A DNA stretch of 6,386 nucleotides from a bacterium (lineage in GTDB: Bacteria; Chloroflexota; Dormibacteria; UBA8260; Bog-877): NCBI GenBank assembly GCA_021817025.1, contig JAKAWF010000202.1, positions 1 to 6,386 on the forward strand, in the 5' to 3' direction. Below the pieces are notes generated by a model that saw nothing but the letters and a program-made list of their open reading frames with translations, searched no databases and had not been told where the DNA came from. Positions 6,188 through 6,386 of this stretch are shown piece after piece. The position numbers and the translations under genes are program-made. Position 1 is the stretch's first letter. Each line of letters starts with the position of its first letter.

Positions 6188-6386
6188 ATGGCTCGTGCAG
6201 GCTGGGTTAAGCCAGCTACTGACCAGCGTCTCTCTGACCACATCTCGATCGGGGTCCTGACCAGGGTGTTTCCTCCCGAGGTGGTAGATGCGGTAGTAGC
6301 GGCCACGGGACGCGGGGAGCATCGGCGCCGACTCTTGCCAGCGCGGGTGGTGGTGTACTACGTGCTCGGCCTGGCGCTCTTCAGCG
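6188..6386 (+). CDS. IS4-family transposase, N-terminal part (runs off the window)
   Basis: The first 66 codons of a transposase are present and the gene continues past the right edge. The translation MARAGWVKPATDQRLSDHIS is followed by IGVLTRVFPPEVVDAVVAAT, a basic GRGEHRRRLLPAR stretch and VVVYYVLGLALFS. This is the pattern of the IS4 transposase N-terminal domain, a short helical DNA-binding region that precedes the DDE catalytic domain. The catalytic residues lie outside the window, so activity cannot be judged. The ATG at 6188 has no Shine-Dalgarno site and may be translated from a leaderless message. The gene points away from gntR and is divergent to it, with 242 bp between the two start codons. 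The alternative, a domesticated or truncated transposase, cannot be excluded. Confidence 0.85.
   Translation, partial: MARAGWVKPATDQRLSDHISIGVLTRVFPPEVVDAVVAATGRGEHRRRLLPARVVVYYVLGLALFS

Larger units (their letters stand above)
6143..6386 (+). mobile_element. IS4-family insertion sequence, left part only
   Basis: The element is recognised by its transposase start (6188 onward). The left end is not defined by a visible inverted repeat pair because the right end is outside the window. I place it near 6143 because the stretch from about 6143 to 6166, which contains AATACCG and TTTACTTAGCC, loosely resembles my recollection of IS4-type terminal repeats and is about 45 bp from the transposase start. 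The flank shows two internal repeats: CAATACC (6144-6150) against GGTATTG (6173-6179) as an inverted pair, and ACTTAGC at 6135 and 6155 as a direct pair exactly 20 bp apart. No target duplication can be assessed. Confidence 0.55.

Noticed and set aside
6137..6322. Minus-strand 61-codon frame opposite the transposase start
   Set aside because: It is an antisense shadow of the IS4 transposase and has no recognisable content.

Overview
This window carries a compact branched-chain amino acid type (Liv/HAAT) ABC importer operon with its own GntR-family regulator. All six genes are on the minus strand. The start of an IS4-family insertion sequence lies on the plus strand at the right edge. The DNA is GC-rich. 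Genes overlap or abut, and several use GTG or TTG starts behind purine-rich Shine-Dalgarno sites. The substrate-binding lipoprotein and the transposase look most like actinobacterial relatives. I infer an actinomycete or a similar high-GC bacterium, but the phylum is not proven by anything in the window.

Reading the minus strand in the direction of transcription (right to left), the order is as follows. An FCD-type GntR regulator (5945-5196) has a candidate promoter and dyad operator at about 6010-6044. A 138-bp gap follows. Then come the permeases livH (5057-4182) and livM (4180-3173), the ATPases livG (3186-2392) and livF (2411-1677), a 99-bp gap, and the substrate-binding lipoprotein livK (1577-327). 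A GC-rich hairpin just past livK may end the transcript. The H/M, M/G and G/F junctions have a 1-bp gap, a 14-bp overlap and a 20-bp overlap, which suggests translational coupling.

The genes fit together as one importer. The lipoprotein captures a small ligand outside the membrane, LivH and LivM form the channel, and LivG and LivF power it. The regulator probably senses the ligand or a metabolite of it and controls its own promoter, and perhaps the operon. No catabolic gene is present to reveal the substrate, so 'branched-chain amino acid' is a family label and not a demonstrated specificity.

At the left edge (1-326) there is no gene I can recognise. One plus-strand frame is open from base 1 to a stop at 310-312 and could be the tail of a gene lying outside the window. 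At the right edge, the first 66 codons of an IS4-type transposase run off the window, and its left terminus probably lies near 6143.

I see no previously undescribed system here. The points most worth a second look are the nested dyad over the regulator promoter, a third copy of the same half-site at the regulator start codon, loss of the usual FCD metal-ligand aspartate, a hairpin leader before livH, and an apparently leaderless transposase.
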